Positions 30,939-43,600 of a stretch of 64,000 nt of DNA are shown in pieces. Every line of letters starts with the position of its first letter. The first letter of the stretch is position 1. Source of the DNA: Epiperipatus broadwayi (Eukaryota; Onychophora; Udeonychophora; Euonychophora; Peripatidae). A program made the translations under genes and the position numbers. Below the pieces are notes generated by a model, which was not told where the DNA came from, ran no database searches, and saw only the letters and a program-made list of their open reading frames with translations. The DNA lies in assembly GCA_028023455.1 (NCBI GenBank), contig JAQFVV010000277.1, positions 1,056,001 through 1,120,000 of the forward strand, given 5' to 3'.

Positions 30939-31215
30939 TTTTAAAGGTAACTTTATTCAAAAACAAGTGGTTACATTGGTTGTTGATTATACATAGTGTT
31001 ATACATAGGTTTACACAGTTATTAAATTACAGTCTGTATATTTGATTAGAGTCTTTTTGCACTTAAAAATTGACTTTTTAGAACTTAGATAGTGGCTTTC
31101 ACAATGTTTTTGATTTTTTCACACTTTATGAAATATTTATTGTCCAAGTTTATGTATAATATAAATCAATGATCATGGTTTCAGTAATTTTTTGATGTTC
31201 TTGCAACACTGAATT

Positions 31216-34200
31216 TCATGTTTGCCTTTGCCCTTTTCTATTATATCCTTTATTATAAAGTGGCCTGAATTTTGCTGCAAAGATATCAGGTGGTGCAATA
31301 ATGCTGTCTCTTTTTTTTATTTTTTGCAATTTGTTCCTATAGGTGTTAGGATGCCTTCTCGTGTTGTTGCCCAGTGTAAAAGTGCATCTGGTACACCAGA
31401 ATGCATATAGGCTGAAAGTGGCTGCCCTTATGGTGGGTATTCCATTATTTTTGAATGTTTGTAGAATCTCATTCATTGTGGTTCCATTTTTCCTATATCC
31501 ACCAACCATCATTTGTCTTACTTTTTTAAATCCTGAACAATTATGTATGAAATGGTCCTGTGTTTCCTTATCCCTGTGACACAGCATACACAAGGGATCT
31601 ATATTTATATAGAATCTTCTGTATCTAATAAAATTACTTGTAGGTAGTGCTTTCAAATTGACTTTAAATATGAAATCGTAAAATTTTGATTCAGATACCA
31701 TTTCCTAAATTTTTTAAATAATTGGCTGTTATCAATTCCCAATACAGATATTTGGTTATTCTCAGATTGTTTTTATGTTAGGAAATTGTGTATTTGCCAA
31801 TATGTATATTTTATTGGACTTTTCAGTGTTACTTTGTTTTTGCTCTCAATGCTTTCAAGCAACATAAAGATATAATTGTTTGTAGGTGGTGGACGATCTG
31901 TGGGTGTGATCTCCAATATTTGTTCAATATCTGGAAATCTTTTGACTATGGCTATTAGCAGATTTATTGTTTTTTGTGTCTGAAACACTGATATTGAATG
32001 AAGTCCCAGACCATTCCATTTTGTTGGTTGGTTAAGTTGCTTTATTGAAATGGCAACTACTTTCCTATTCCATAGTAGTTTGCTACAAAATGAATTAATT
32101 GAGGCTATAAATGGTTTTGTGAAACTGATTATTGGCAGATAGTAGCTTATTTTTGACATTATGAGTTGACTGAATAATGATATTTTTGCGTATATTGATA
32201 GATAAGATCTGGATAATAATTCTGTGATTCTTTCTGCATCTATTTTGAGTTTGTTTTGTATTGTTATTCTCAATTGATTCATTCCCAGATAAAATGGAAA
32301 ACTTGGAAAACTTCTGGGCTTTCCTTGATAAATTTGTTTGTTTACTTCCCCTGTAAAAATTGTCCAGCAGCTGACTTATTGATATTGATTTTAAGTTTGA
32401 ATTTTTTTGTATATTCTTCTATGATGTTTTGTAGTGCTTGTAGTTGCTTTTTTGAAGTGTAATAATATTGTGATATCATCTATATAAGCTATACAAGGAA
32501 TGTATCTTTTTGTATTTGGTATTAACACTCCGTGTATTTTTTTTTTCAATTTCTTCCAATAAGGGGTTTATGTAGAAGGTGAACAGTAATGTCCTCACTG
32601 GTGACCCTTCTGGTATTGATTGTGTGGGATAGAATGGTGATGACGTTCTTCCGTTAAGTGTGATATGTACTTCTCTGTTTAAAAGTAGGTTGGCTATTGC
32701 ATATAATATTGATCGTGGTATTTGTGTTTCCTTTAGTTGGTTTAGTAAGATTTTTATTGGTACAGAGTCGAAAGCACTTTCAAAATCTAGTTGTACTGCA
32801 ATTGGAGCATATTTTTTTTCTTAATTACTGAGTTAATTATAGTTTTAAAGATTAGTGCTGCCTGACCTGTGGATGAGTCTTTCTTTGCATACTGATGTTG
32901 TGATATTTTTGTCAGTATAAATGGTTCAATTTTCACCTTTATTACTTTTTCTAGCAGTTTAATTCCTAAAGGCTCCATTGAGATGGGTCTTAAGTTGGTG
33001 ATCTTGGTAATAGGTTCTTGTTTTTTCATAAATGGTGCCATTGATATGTTGTATAATTCCTGTATGCTATAAATTTTTTGTGATATTTGATTTGCCAAAT
33101 GACACAGGTATGTATTTGTAATTTGGCTAAGATGTGCAAGTACAAACTGTGGAATGTCTGGAGGTCCTGGATGACATGTGGGTGGGATTGATTCTAACAC
33201 TGCCTTAAAATCCTCGATTTTAAATGGCATCTCATCTTCAGTTGTTCCAAAATAATCTTCTTTGTGTGTGAATTGTGCATGCTTAGTTAGCTTTGTTTTG
33301 AAATAGTTATATATAGGTGCAATCATGTTAAATCCTGCTACAATCTTATTTTCCAATTCCAGCACCATGGGAACTTTATTTATGGATGGGTACCCCAAAG
33401 CCCACCTAATATATCCGCGTGTCCATGTGTGCGGCTGTGCTAGGCAATTTTTTTTCTTTTTTATGCTTAGATATTGTTTTAATTTATTGCAAGTCTGTTT
33501 ATAGAGCTGGGTGAGTTTAATTATGTTTGTTTGATTATGTTGAACCAGTTTAGACAGACTGATTCTTTTGTATATTTCATCTGCTAATGTCATTAGCCTG
33601 GAGGGAGGAATTGATATTTTATCTGCTAATGTCATTAGCCTGGAGGGAGGAATTGATTTTTGTGTGATATGGTTTATATTAAATGAAAGCATGTTAGTGT
33701 AAGTTATGTATCTGGCTATCGGGTCTAATTCAAGCTGATTTATTTTATTTATCATTATATAAATTTCTGAAAAAAGTGACTCCGTAGTATTGTCTGGTAG
33801 TAGGATCCTGATCGTTTTTTGCAAATTAATTATTGCGCTGCAGTGTGTGTTTATGTTTAGCATTATTATCTGCATTGCATGGTCTGAAAAAGGGGTTGGT
33901 GAAAGTGATATTTCTATTGAATGATGCAGCATTGGGGAATAAAACATTAGATCTATTAAAGTTCCGTGTCTATTAATATAAAAAGATATAGAGTTAGGTG
34001 GTAGAAAATTTTCTCCACTCATGAGTGGAAATGTTAATTGGTGTATCCATTTCGTAATAAATTTCTTATAACTTATGTTGAAATCTCCTGTAATAATAGT
34101 TGGGCAGGGATTGTTTGAGAGGATTGAGTTAATTGTTGTTATTATTCTGTTAATTACAGTTGGCCCTGGTAGTATATATACAAAAATAATATTTATTGAG

Positions 34201-34552
34201 AAGTTTTTATTATTGAATGTGGTTATTAATAGATTCGCGTCTATGTATATTATTTTAAACGTTGTAAAGGGACTTCTTTGACTAATAAATATTTCTGTTC
34301 CACCTGAGGGCGTTAGTGTGTCTCTAGAGCATGCGCAGAAACCCATTTTACTCATAAGTTGTGCTGGATTTATCTGCGATCCATTATAGATTTTCATTTT
34401 TACGAGTCCTAATATGGTAGGTTGGAGTTGCTGTATCCAGTGATTGATTTCTTGTATTTTTTTCTTCGAGTTTAATCCCGAACATTTATTGCGCCTATCT
34501 TAATTTTAATTGAGTTTATCTTATATTGCGAGGGAGATTTAAATTGGAACAT
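31216..34552 (-). pseudogene. LINE ORF2: endonuclease and reverse transcriptase
   Basis: ORF2 would nick the target and copy element RNA in place. The start ATG (34552-34550) lies three bases after the ORF1 stop. The N-terminus carries GAINVR. The endonuclease shows TIITGDFNI, LIDLMF and SDHAMQI in order within 34397-33800. The reverse transcriptase shows RPISMEPLG, then QLDFESAFDSV (about 32790), IPEGSPV (about 32600), AYIDD (YIDD at 32486-32475) and FYLG just before 32282. The C-terminus has a C-x2-C-x8-H-x4-C finger (CMLCHRDKETQDHFIHNC, about 31610-31550). Frameshifts lie near 34477, 32820, 32545, 32455, 32300 and 31750. The full length would be about 1110 residues. A 42-base in-frame duplication sits at 33579-33662. 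Confidence 0.85.
33579..33662 (-). repeat. 42 bp in-frame tandem duplication inside ORF2
   Basis: Two copies of a 14-residue segment (SIPPSRLMTLADKI / SIPPSRLMTLADEI) follow each other in the linker between endonuclease and reverse transcriptase. The near-identity shows it is recent relative to the element. Confidence 0.9.
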
Positions 34553-34555
34553 GGT

Positions 34556-36017
34556 TTATTCTGCCGTTTTTGTTTGCATGTTTTTTTCCTGTGGTGATTC
34601 TGTTTGTGTTTGGATACGTGTGCTATAGTGTGGTGTTTTTTTTAAGTTTTTTTCTTCTGGTGTGGTTAGTTCTATTTCCATCTCTTCTGCTGTGGTTTCT
34701 TCTGTTAAATTAATCTGATTATCTTCTTCCTCGTTCATTTTAATTTTCTTACTTTCTCTTGTTTTTTTTGTTTTATGTGTTTTCTTCCTACTTTCAATTG
34801 ATGTGCTTTCTAGCATTGGATAGTACTGTGTTATTTTATCCATGATTTCTGTGTTCATTTTATTTATTATTATGCTTTCTGATTGCTTATCATTTTCATT
34901 CGTTTTTCCTTTAAGCTCTTTTGGTAGGTTCTCGTTTTCTTTTTCCTTCATTCTATTTAAATTGGGCGGGTTTTCGCTGCTTTGATTTTCCTTATTTGTT
35001 TTAATTTCTCTTGTTATAGTGTTTACTGGATTGCTAATTCTTTCATTTCTATTAGATATGTTGTTTTCCTGGGTGCTTTGTAGTGTAGGGTAGTTTAACT
35101 CGTCTGGTTGGTTATTTGTGTCTTCGCTTTTTGTAACGTTTCCTGAGTTTTTTGGTGTATTGTTGTTTTTATTTTGCTGTGTTTGTTCATTGCATTCCAT
35201 TGCAATATGTCCTCTTCTTCCACAACAGAAGCAACCTGGCTTAAGCCGTCTGACATAAATATATAGTGTAGCTTCTTCATCGGTTATGTGTGTGGAGATA
35301 TCCTCCGGGTCTACTTGTTTATTTAATTTAATTTTGAATTCCAAGCTATTTGTTAGTATGGGAATTGCTGCTTCTTTAATGTATTTTGCTGGAAGAAAAC
35401 AACTTTTCTGAAAGGATTCATCATTTTTTGGAAATCTTCCATGTTGTAGCCAAAATACGTATTTTTTAAAATTCCGGAGATATTTTTATACTTATTCTCA
35501 TTGACTGTTATTGGTGCGAAATTACTTAGCATCTTAATTCGATCTCTAAATTGTTCTCTTTGCGCATTTTCATAAAACTGGACCACCACATATCTGCTAT
35601 TTGGATGGTCACCTATGCATTGTACCGATTCAAGCATATTATTTTCATGCAGTGTTTTTATTAGAAGGGATTTGGGGAAACTGTATAGTGTGCAAAGACT
35701 ATCTGTTACAGTGAGTACTATTGATTTATCGGTGAAGAACCGTTTAAACGTCAGGAAAAGTGATTGCGGTATTGTTTTGTTGAATTTCTCTCCAATTTGT
35801 TCAAGCATTTCATCAGTCCATTCAATTTGAGGGGGGGATCATTTTTATTTTGATCCATAAGATTCATGTCTTCCAAATCATCTGCTGTTGTTTTCCCGAA
35901 CCTACGACCTTTTGCCGGGCTTACATAATCTTGGGCTTTTTTTGCTATAGAAGCATATGACTTTCTCATGCCCTGCGATGGACCACCCACCAGGTTAATA
36001 GGTTGAGTGGTCGCCAT
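34556..36017 (-). pseudogene. LINE ORF1: gag-like RNA-binding protein
   Basis: ORF1 starts MATTQPINLVGG, followed by KSYASIAKKAQDY, a pattern common at the start of Tx1-type ORF1 proteins. A central region of about 150 residues is followed by one zinc knuckle, CFCCGRRGHIAMEC (C-x2-C-x4-H-x4-C, about 35235-35190), then a long Lys/Glu/Asn/Thr-rich tail. Two frameshifts break it: one in a run of seven C on the minus strand near 35830 and one near 35400 in a TTTTC context. Without these it would be about 485 residues. It is expected to coat the element RNA. The role is inferred from the knuckle and its position. Confidence 0.8.
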
Positions 36018-36441
36018 TTTAAGTTTTTCAATTATTTTTCAAAGATATGTTTAAATTTCTTTTTTTTTAAAAAACAAACACTAATATATATAACCAATAC
36101 AATTCAGTTATCCGCAAAATTGTTGAGTTTTGTAGATTTGATATTTTATCTACTCTTTTTAAAAAATTAAATTTGCCTGAGATTTTGGCATTAGTTATTA
36201 GATCCGCTAGCTTTTAACTATGTGTTTGTCTATTAGCATTAGGTACGGATTTTCGATAAAAAAACTCTCTGGATTTCTCTGTCCTTTTTTACTCTTTTTC
36301 AATCAAAATAAATATTTGAGTGTTTTAAATTGTATTATTGAACATTTTAATTAGTTATTAGCAAATAAATTGCATTTTATTAACAAAAAGCTAAGAGGTT
36401 CTTTGCTTACCTGCTACTAGGTTTGTATCCAGGTGGCGCTC

Positions 36442-36475
<34 letters not shown>

Positions 36476-36484
36476 GTTGTTGTT
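36442..36484. repeat. (ATT)n/(GTT)n microsatellite at LINE 5' end
   Basis: About 11 ATT units grade into GTTGTTGTTGCTG. The tract directly abuts the LINE 5' boundary (minus-strand start AGAGCGCCACCTGGATAC). The Asn-rich ORF here comes from the repeat. Confidence 0.9.
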
Positions 36485-36589
36485 GCTGTCATTGTTGTGA
36501 TTTATTTGATATTTTGCAATAACTGAAATTTTATCTTCTTCTGCCAGCAAACTTTTCCTTTTGTAAGTCTTCAACATCTTATATAAATT

Positions 36590-36990
36590 GTAATTCTCCA
36601 ATATATTATATTTTTGGCCATATCTTCCCAATGAAAGCAATCAATATTGCACTTCTTTAATGTCTGTTTGAAATAATCTTTATAACAGAAACAGATCTAT
36701 TTCTCCCTAAAAAATCATATCCATGTTCATGATTAAATACTTTTTTTAGAAAATCTGTTTTTGTTTTTTTATTTCACATAACCAATCCAATGAAGATATG
36801 ATTATGTTATAATACACTATAGTACCACATCCAGTAGGATGAATATATTGATTACTTTTATGATCTTACCATCATCATTATATAAAAAAAATTATGTCTT
36901 TATGTTACATTGATATGATATCCAAATCTCACTTCTGTAAAAAAAATTGAATAAAATCTATTGTACCTAGTTCATTTGCAGCAATTATTT
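36590..36990 (-). pseudogene. LINE C-terminal relic
   Basis: The + strand carries CCCAATGAAAGCAATCAATATTGCAC and AACCAATCCAATGAAGATATGATTAT. On the minus strand the second reads as a degraded W-I/T-GH segment typical of LINE tails. It is collinear with 17140-17790 and 50420-50770 and has no intact frame. Confidence 0.45.
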
Positions 36991-37117
36991 TACTGCAGTG
37001 CAATATCATAGATTACAACTTATTAAAAGCACTGAAAGTAAATAAAGTTTGTGCTTCACTTCAGCATAAACATCACATGATCACTATTTTTTATGCTTGC
37101 CCTTAACTGTTATTAAA

Positions 37118-37645
37118 ACAGGCAAAACTTTCTATACATATTGCTACTCAGTACAAGTCAGAGTAATCAATGGATGCCAGAAGGCTTGTGCATAAAATCC
37201 CCATCTAGTGCCTACTCATACACTATTCTCAGACTAGCTTCTGTCTAGTTTATTGGCTTAAAACCAATTCTGACTAATAGGATAGTGGTGGTTATGGTTA
37301 TTAAAGAACCAAAGACACCAAAATGTATAGGTATTGAACTGAGCTCAGCTGATGAGCTTGGATTGAAAATATTACAGTGTTTTCAATTTAAGTCTCATAG
37401 TTTTGTAGTTAAGTAGAGATAAAAGGTGGCTGTTGGAGGGTAGCATTAGATCCTAAGATCAAGGTGCAGTGTTCTCAGATTCAAGGCCCCTCACTGATGA
37501 AGGCCACACACCAGAAACTAGTCTGGCAACATTGGATTAGTAGGCACTAGATGGGGATTTTATGCACAAGCCTTCTGGCCTCTAGTGATTATTCTGGCTT
37601 GCACTGAGTGGCAATACATATAGATAGTTTTGCCTGTTTTAATAC
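37118..37645. repeat. Foldback element with ~140 bp arms, CTCCATACAG family
   Basis: The left arm (about 37118-37255) runs AAACAGGCAAAACTTTCTATAC...TCAGTACAAG...GGCTTGTGCATAAAATCCCC. The right arm (about 37495-37645) is its inverted copy, ending TAGTTTTGCCTGTTTT. The spacer of about 240 bases includes the GATGAAGGCC-ACACACCAGAAACTAGTC type of sequence seen in other members. No ORF is present. Confidence 0.85.
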
Positions 37646-37854
37646 ACTTCAACATCTATCTTTCTATTTAAAAAGCTACCAAAAATCTTTAAATTGGCCC
37701 ATGATCTTATGTTAATAGCCATCCAAGCTAAAATTTGCCAAAAAATTTTCTTCCATCATTGCTTGATAAAGAACAAATTTTTTGAACTATAATTAATGAT
37801 AAAAGAATCAAAACATCACATGACTACCATTTCATATGTTTACACAAGCTGTTA

Positions 37855-38310
37855 AAGCTATAGCAAACTCTCCATACAGTAGTGCCACACTATGAAAGCC
37901 TTTATAATAAATGGAATCGAGGAAGGTTTGTGGATAAAATCTATTGCCTATTTATCCCCAGACTAGTTTCTGGCTTGTAGCTTTCATCAGTGAGGAGGCT
38001 TGCATCTAAGAGCATTGCACTTAGATCTTAGGATCTGATGCACTATAAAGCCATGAGCCCAAGATGAAAAAAACCAATAACATTTTTAAACTCATTCACT
38101 TGTATGGACATATAGATCTAAACCCAGTTCAATATCTATACATTTTGGTGTCCCAGCATATTATGGACAGGATTGGAATAAAACCACCAAAACATTACAT
38201 AACCATCATTTCATGTTTACATAAGCTGTTAAAACAGTAGAAAACTCTCCATACAGTAGTACCACCCACTGCAAGCCTTAATAAGCAATGGATGAAAGGT
38301 TTGTACTACC
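37855..38310. repeat. Two further CTCCATACAG family copies in tandem
   Basis: AAACTCTCCATACAGTAGTGCCAC (from about 37866) and AAACTCTCCATACAGTAGTACCACC (from about 38242) head two related, truncated copies. Each is preceded by a TTTACA-AAGCTGTTAAA-type leader. Only one arm of each is clear. Confidence 0.65.
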
Positions 38311-38843
38311 AATGATTAATAAGACTGGAATGTTGGGTGGTTACTATACGATGATTTTGCTGCTGTTTGAATTATTAAAAGTCTTAATATTTTGTATTCA
38401 AAAATATTAAGAACATTCTATTGACTGTCTTTGCAATTAATAAAGCATGCACACTGTAAATCCAGAAATCAAAAAGATGAAGTTTCTGTTTTTGCTTACA
38501 AAGACCTATATTTAACAATCATATATAACTTTGTTCAAATAATATCAGAGCTTACCTGAAAACCAGAAGCAACCACTTATAAATGAGTATGGCTATTTTA
38601 ACCTCAAGAAAAGGAAAAGCTACATGTGAGATTGGTTTTGCAGTGATTGTAAAAGCCAATCTGTTATCCACCAATATATTGATATAAAGAACATTTTGTT
38701 TCATATTTGTTATTTTACAAGCCTATCTTTTAATTTCTTTGGGAGAAAACTTCTATTTTTGAAATACTTTAATATTTTGTTTAATTGTGATTTTTCTAAT
38801 ATATTTTATTTATAGAAACAATCAACATTTGAGTTCCTTAGAA
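38311..38843. other. AT-rich stretch, nothing recognised
   Basis: No coding block or repeat boundary is seen in this stretch. Confidence 0.35.
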
Positions 38844-39317
38844 CAGTGGTCTTCAACCACAGGCCGTAGAAGTTTTTTGCTGGTCCGCAATAGACTGGCA
38901 AGAAAGTTTTAATAACAAAATAATAAGACTTTAAACTTTTAATTAATATAAACAATTTTTATTTATTTTTTTCATCGCACTTTTACCTGATTAAAAAAGA
39001 AGAAACAGAACAAAATCTAATCAGTCATACATAAAGTAATTTGTTTTTCTAGTTATCACAGATGTTTATGAGGGGTGGGTAGAATTAAATTTTTTATTAC
39101 TTTTCTAAAAAAATTCAAAATTAAAAAAAAAAAGTTTTTTATTATACAAACTCCATATATATATAACTTCATCTAAGGCTAAGCTATTTACATCTTTAAG
39201 AAAATTTATCTATGGACTTCTGCTGGTCCATGAAACCTTATCCTTATTTTTGCCAGTCCACGAAACCTTATCCTTATTTTTACCAGTCTGCAGGTGTGAA
39301 AAGGTTGAAGACCACTG
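38844..39317. mobile_element. hAT-like non-autonomous element, copy 1
   Basis: The terminal inverted repeats CAGTGGTCTTCAACC and GGTTGAAGACCACTG are close to the hAT consensus CAGTGGTTCTCAACC. There is no transposase ORF. Three tandem copies of a roughly 27-base unit containing GAAACCTTATCCTTATTTTT/GTCCATG lie at the right end. A second copy lies at 45715-46203. The flanking 8-mers (CCTTAGAA, TTCTAAGC) are inverted rather than direct repeats, so a clean target-site duplication is not seen. Confidence 0.8.
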
Positions 39318-40270
39318 TTCTAAGCTACCACAACCCATAATATTTTACTACAAACACTATCACAATGCCCTACTTACATCCAAGTCTTAGGGGCTATTTA
39401 TAAAATATTGTCTTGCTCATCTTTGGGAGTCTTAGAGACAAATATTACATATATATTAGAAAGAACTATGCCTTGCTCTCTCTGGAGTCTTAGAGGCAAA
39501 ATCATGGCAGGACTACTGTTAACTGCTTCATGATAACTAACAACTGATATCATAATTTGGGTTGGAGCAGTGAATGAGAACAATCAGTCACCAGTGACAT
39601 GAATACACCATATCCTTAAGACAATAACAAAAACCGTCCATCCATCACCAAAACTTGCAATACAACCAACAAAACTCCAACAATCAAGTATGCTATTTAA
39701 CCTTCAAAATTATAGACTTTCTATAACAGAAGTGTTCCAGATATGAACAATATTAACACTTTATAATTTAATACTATCAATAATTCTATGATTATCTAGC
39801 ATCAGTACTATATTTAATTGACAAGCAAAAGATATATATAAAAAAAATGTTATCAACTTTAACATTTACTATAAGTTGTGATATTTATATAGCTTTAAAT
39901 TTGAAACTAAGCTGTTTCATGGCTGTATTTATTTATTTTACATAAACAAAAAAAAATATTTTTTTTAAACTATACATCTGACATTCATATATCTATTACA
40001 CATCTTTCAGGTATTGGCTTATTTCAAACTCTAATTTGCTTATTTCAAACCTTAGTTAATGCTCCTTTTACCCCTAGTTCCATTTTATCAAACATTTCTA
40101 TTAATGTTCCAGATTGATATAAAAAAAATCCTTGAATAAGAAAACTGCCAACTTGATTCTATTTTGAAACCAATTTTGCAATAACTGTATATTCAAAACA
40201 GGAACAAAGTAATTCTAATGTTACTGGATTACCTCTCATCTCAGGTATATGCCAATATATATCAACAAAA
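39318..40270. other. AT-rich stretch, nothing recognised
   Basis: A short ORF (39398-39583 minus) has no recognisable motif. A tandem pair TTGGCTTATTTCAAACTCTAATTTGCTTATTTCAAACCTTA lies near 40015. Nothing else is supported. Confidence 0.35.
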
Positions 40271-40659
40271 ATATAAACACTCTACAAGATATGAGACCTA
40301 AGTAATCAAGATTCCACAATTGGACATCCATTTAAACCCTTGGCAGCTGTGGCCTCTATGTATATATCAAGCTGTCCACATTAGTCACCACTTAAAATAG
40401 AATGTATAATATACAATCTCCAATAAAAAACAAAATACATATATGAACAAAGATGAATCGATCACCAATCATTGTGCAGCCATTTACCCATAAATATATC
40501 GAGCATTTAACCCATAAGGCAAGCCACTTAACCCTATTAACTAACAAAAGATAAATATTCTACAGGATATGAGACTTAATCAAACAGGACCCCACGATTG
40601 GGCAGCCACTTAACCCAATCATATATCAGGCCCCAGTTGGGCACCCACTTAACCCACCC
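40270..40659 (-). repeat. Degenerate tandem array with primer-binding-site-like units
   Basis: On the minus strand, beginning 12 bases after the TTACA end of unit B, imperfect units headed by GGGTTAAG recur about every 40 bases. The first two continue TGGGTGCCCAACTGGGGCC (40647-40629) and TGGCTGCCCAATCGTGGGG (about 40608-40590). These resemble LTR-retrotransposon primer-binding sites of the TGGCGCCCAAC type. Later units are more decayed. The array supports reading unit B as a 5' LTR whose internal region runs to lower coordinates, but the match is by eye. Confidence 0.45.
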
Positions 40660-43600
40660 TGTAACCTCTGCTCTCTTCGCTAAATGCCCAGGCATCAATT
40701 CTATACAAGATAGAATAAAATTTATAATTGTAAATTGCTTTTAAACTTATTTAAAAGATTCTTATATTGTAATTATTCTATGGCTTACCTCAGTTGAGGT
40801 TATAGGATATGTTCTTTATATAGGATGCAAATAAGAGTAATAAAACATTTATTAATAACAATTCTGTAACACTAATTTAATCATATACCACACATTTATT
40901 TAATTATAAAACTATTGCAAGATTATCAATTATCATATTTAATATAGGATAGACAATGATGAGGATTGGGTATCTTTTTATCTACATCACCACCTATTTT
41001 AAGCAAAGTAGAATATATTATTAGCACTGTAATATGGTGATTTATCATCTCCAGACAGATTAAATAAATTGACTTCTACTGGCAAATCTATATATTTTAG
41101 GGCTATGCTATGTTAACCATATGTGTGTGTGTGTGGAAATGGAGAATCGAACATATAATAAAACAATTCATTTGGGCTTTTAATTCATCAAAACATTTAT
41201 TAAAAATTAAAAGACAAAATAAATAATGAATAAACAAAAAGAAATATTATTTTATGCACTTTGCTAACCAATTACATTGCTCTTATAGCAAAACCAAAAT
41301 TGACTAATATTTAATATACGAATCATATATTTTCGAACATGTGTGCTTTTATAATATCCTAAACATGATGTATTTTTAAAACATACTTTTTATTAGCTTA
41401 TTTATAAAACTTGGATGATGCCATAAATCAATCATTTATACATATTATAAAATTTTATACAACACTTATCTGTTATAATCAGTGTATATCATCTAACACT
41501 AACTATACAAAAACAAAGAAAGGCAAGGAAAAACAATAACTAAACACTTATATTTATACTTATACTTATATACATGAGGGTTAAATAATATCTCCAAACT
41601 CAATCTAAATAATCTAATCGTCCCTTGACCATTTCTACCTTCAAGTTATAACAGACAAGGTTTTAATTCTTTATTTTTTTAAATAAACTTCATTAACAAA
41701 TTGAAGCATAATAAATACAATTTTTTTTAAATAATAATTTATAGCATCACGCACACATCCAAATTTCTATAATCACCTATAATATAATTTCTAGATCATA
41801 CAAAATAATAAATTATCATATTATAATGATATGAAGTTACATTGTTTTGTTTTGTTTTTTTAAAGAAAAAAAAAATTGGTTATACATTTATTATAAGTAA
41901 TAACGAAAATACTTATCAATATCTCATCATTACATGTTAATTTTTTTAAACAAAATTGAAAGTTGAAAGAAACATACATATTAGTTTCAAAGACAACAGT
42001 AAATTATAACATAAAAAAGTCTATCCATTGTTAAAGCATAATTTGTTAAGAATGACAATAGTTTTTTTTTATCCTAGAATTCCGTTATAGGCATAATAAA
42101 TGACATTTGCATGCATTGGAATTATTTGTTATATATGCGCGAATAGCAAAGTTATACAGTATAAAATTATCTTCTTGATATAAGATTAAATAGATAAACT
42201 TTTTCATTTTAAATTTTATTTTGTAGAATATTGATAGAAAATTCTTTTAATTGAAAATCAAGTGTTTAATTCTAGGGTCTAATAAGAAATTTTTAGCTAG
42301 CTTTATTTTACACAATTTTGTCATTTTAATATTATTTAGCTTTGGTAATACTTTAAAATAAATCAATACTTTAGCTTACATATCATCCAGGCATTTTGAA
42401 ATAATGAATATGGACCATTGTTTGACAGAGATTTGGAGGCTGGTATCCCTCTGGAGGGTCTCTATTTCCTCATTTTTATATCATTCCAGTAGTATAATAA
42501 CAAAAATTCTCTACAGGTATATTATTATAATCCTTGCGATGTTTTTTTATATTTGTTCTAATACTCTTAAGAGAGTTATTGATTCTTTTAAGTTTTTTTT
42601 TTTTTTACATCTTCCCTGGAACTTTTTTTTAAGTTTTAAACTCCATGCCTTTTTTCCACTCACGCCCTCTCTGTTTTTTTTTTATTACAATCAACTTTGG
42701 AAGTGTGACAGAATTTTATTTATAAAATTTTAACAATACAAGCTTTGAATGGAATAAACATAATAATAATAAAAAAATTAAATATCAAATATTAATTTAT
42801 AAATGTTATTCACCAATATAAAAATAATCTTTATCATTTTTAAACATAAGATTATGAACAATATATAATTAGTAAATAATAAAATGTAGGAAAGAAAATT
42901 CTAATTAATAATATACCTATATTTCTGCTCATTATGACATGTAAATTTTTCTACTACATACAAACATCTCTGATGTTATTCATCCTCCTCTCCCACAACC
43001 AAACATATATAATCCAAAACTCTACCAATCAGTACACCCACTTAAAGTTTTAATTTTTTTAAATCCTAATTTTAACTAGCAAATTACATCTCAATTCATT
43101 TTCTCAGATAATTAACTTTAGCCATTGTTAGCACAAATGTGAACTTCCCACATTTATTTCTGGTGCCAACCTTGAAGGTCACAGTCCTTCCCCCTTATGA
43201 AAGAAAAATGAATTGGATAAACAACAATCAATATTAATAGCACATCAAATTTTACATTAAGATCATTCCTCAATTAGAAAATTATGTTTGTCAAATAAAC
43301 ATAAAACAATAAAAACATTTAATGCTTTTACAAACACTTGTTTTTATTATATTTTAGCAACATTAAATAAGCAAAAAAAAAGTAATTAAATTCTATATTG
43401 AATAATATGTATAACTTTTATTAATCATGTCTTGCAGGATACGGAATCAAACTACGAGCATTATAAGTAACTTTAAACCTTGTGTTTATATTCTTAATCT
43501 CCTTTCTTCTAACAAGTTTTTTCCTACAAGATTTCATTTTCACTTTACTAGATTTAACTCTAATCTTTTTAATATATCTTACTTTATTCTTCACTTTCTT

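Larger units (their letters stand above)
30939..36441 (-). mobile_element. Near full-length two-ORF LINE (Tx1/L1-like)
   Basis: The element spans about 5.5 kb on the minus strand: a 5' UTR of about 420 bases (36441-36018), ORF1 (36017-34556), ORF2 (34552-31216) and a 3' UTR (31215-30939), followed by CAT and AAT repeats. ORF1 has one CCHC knuckle. ORF2 has an apurinic-type endonuclease, a reverse transcriptase and a C-terminal CCHC finger, with no RNase H seen. This organisation, together with a short tandem repeat tail, fits the Tx1/L1 group. An I-like clade is the alternative. Several frameshifts make this copy inactive. Confidence 0.8.

Noticed and set aside
36407-36640. 77-residue ORF with a run of Asn
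   Set aside because: The Asn run is the translation of the (AAT)n tract, and the flanks are LINE and LINE-relic sequence.
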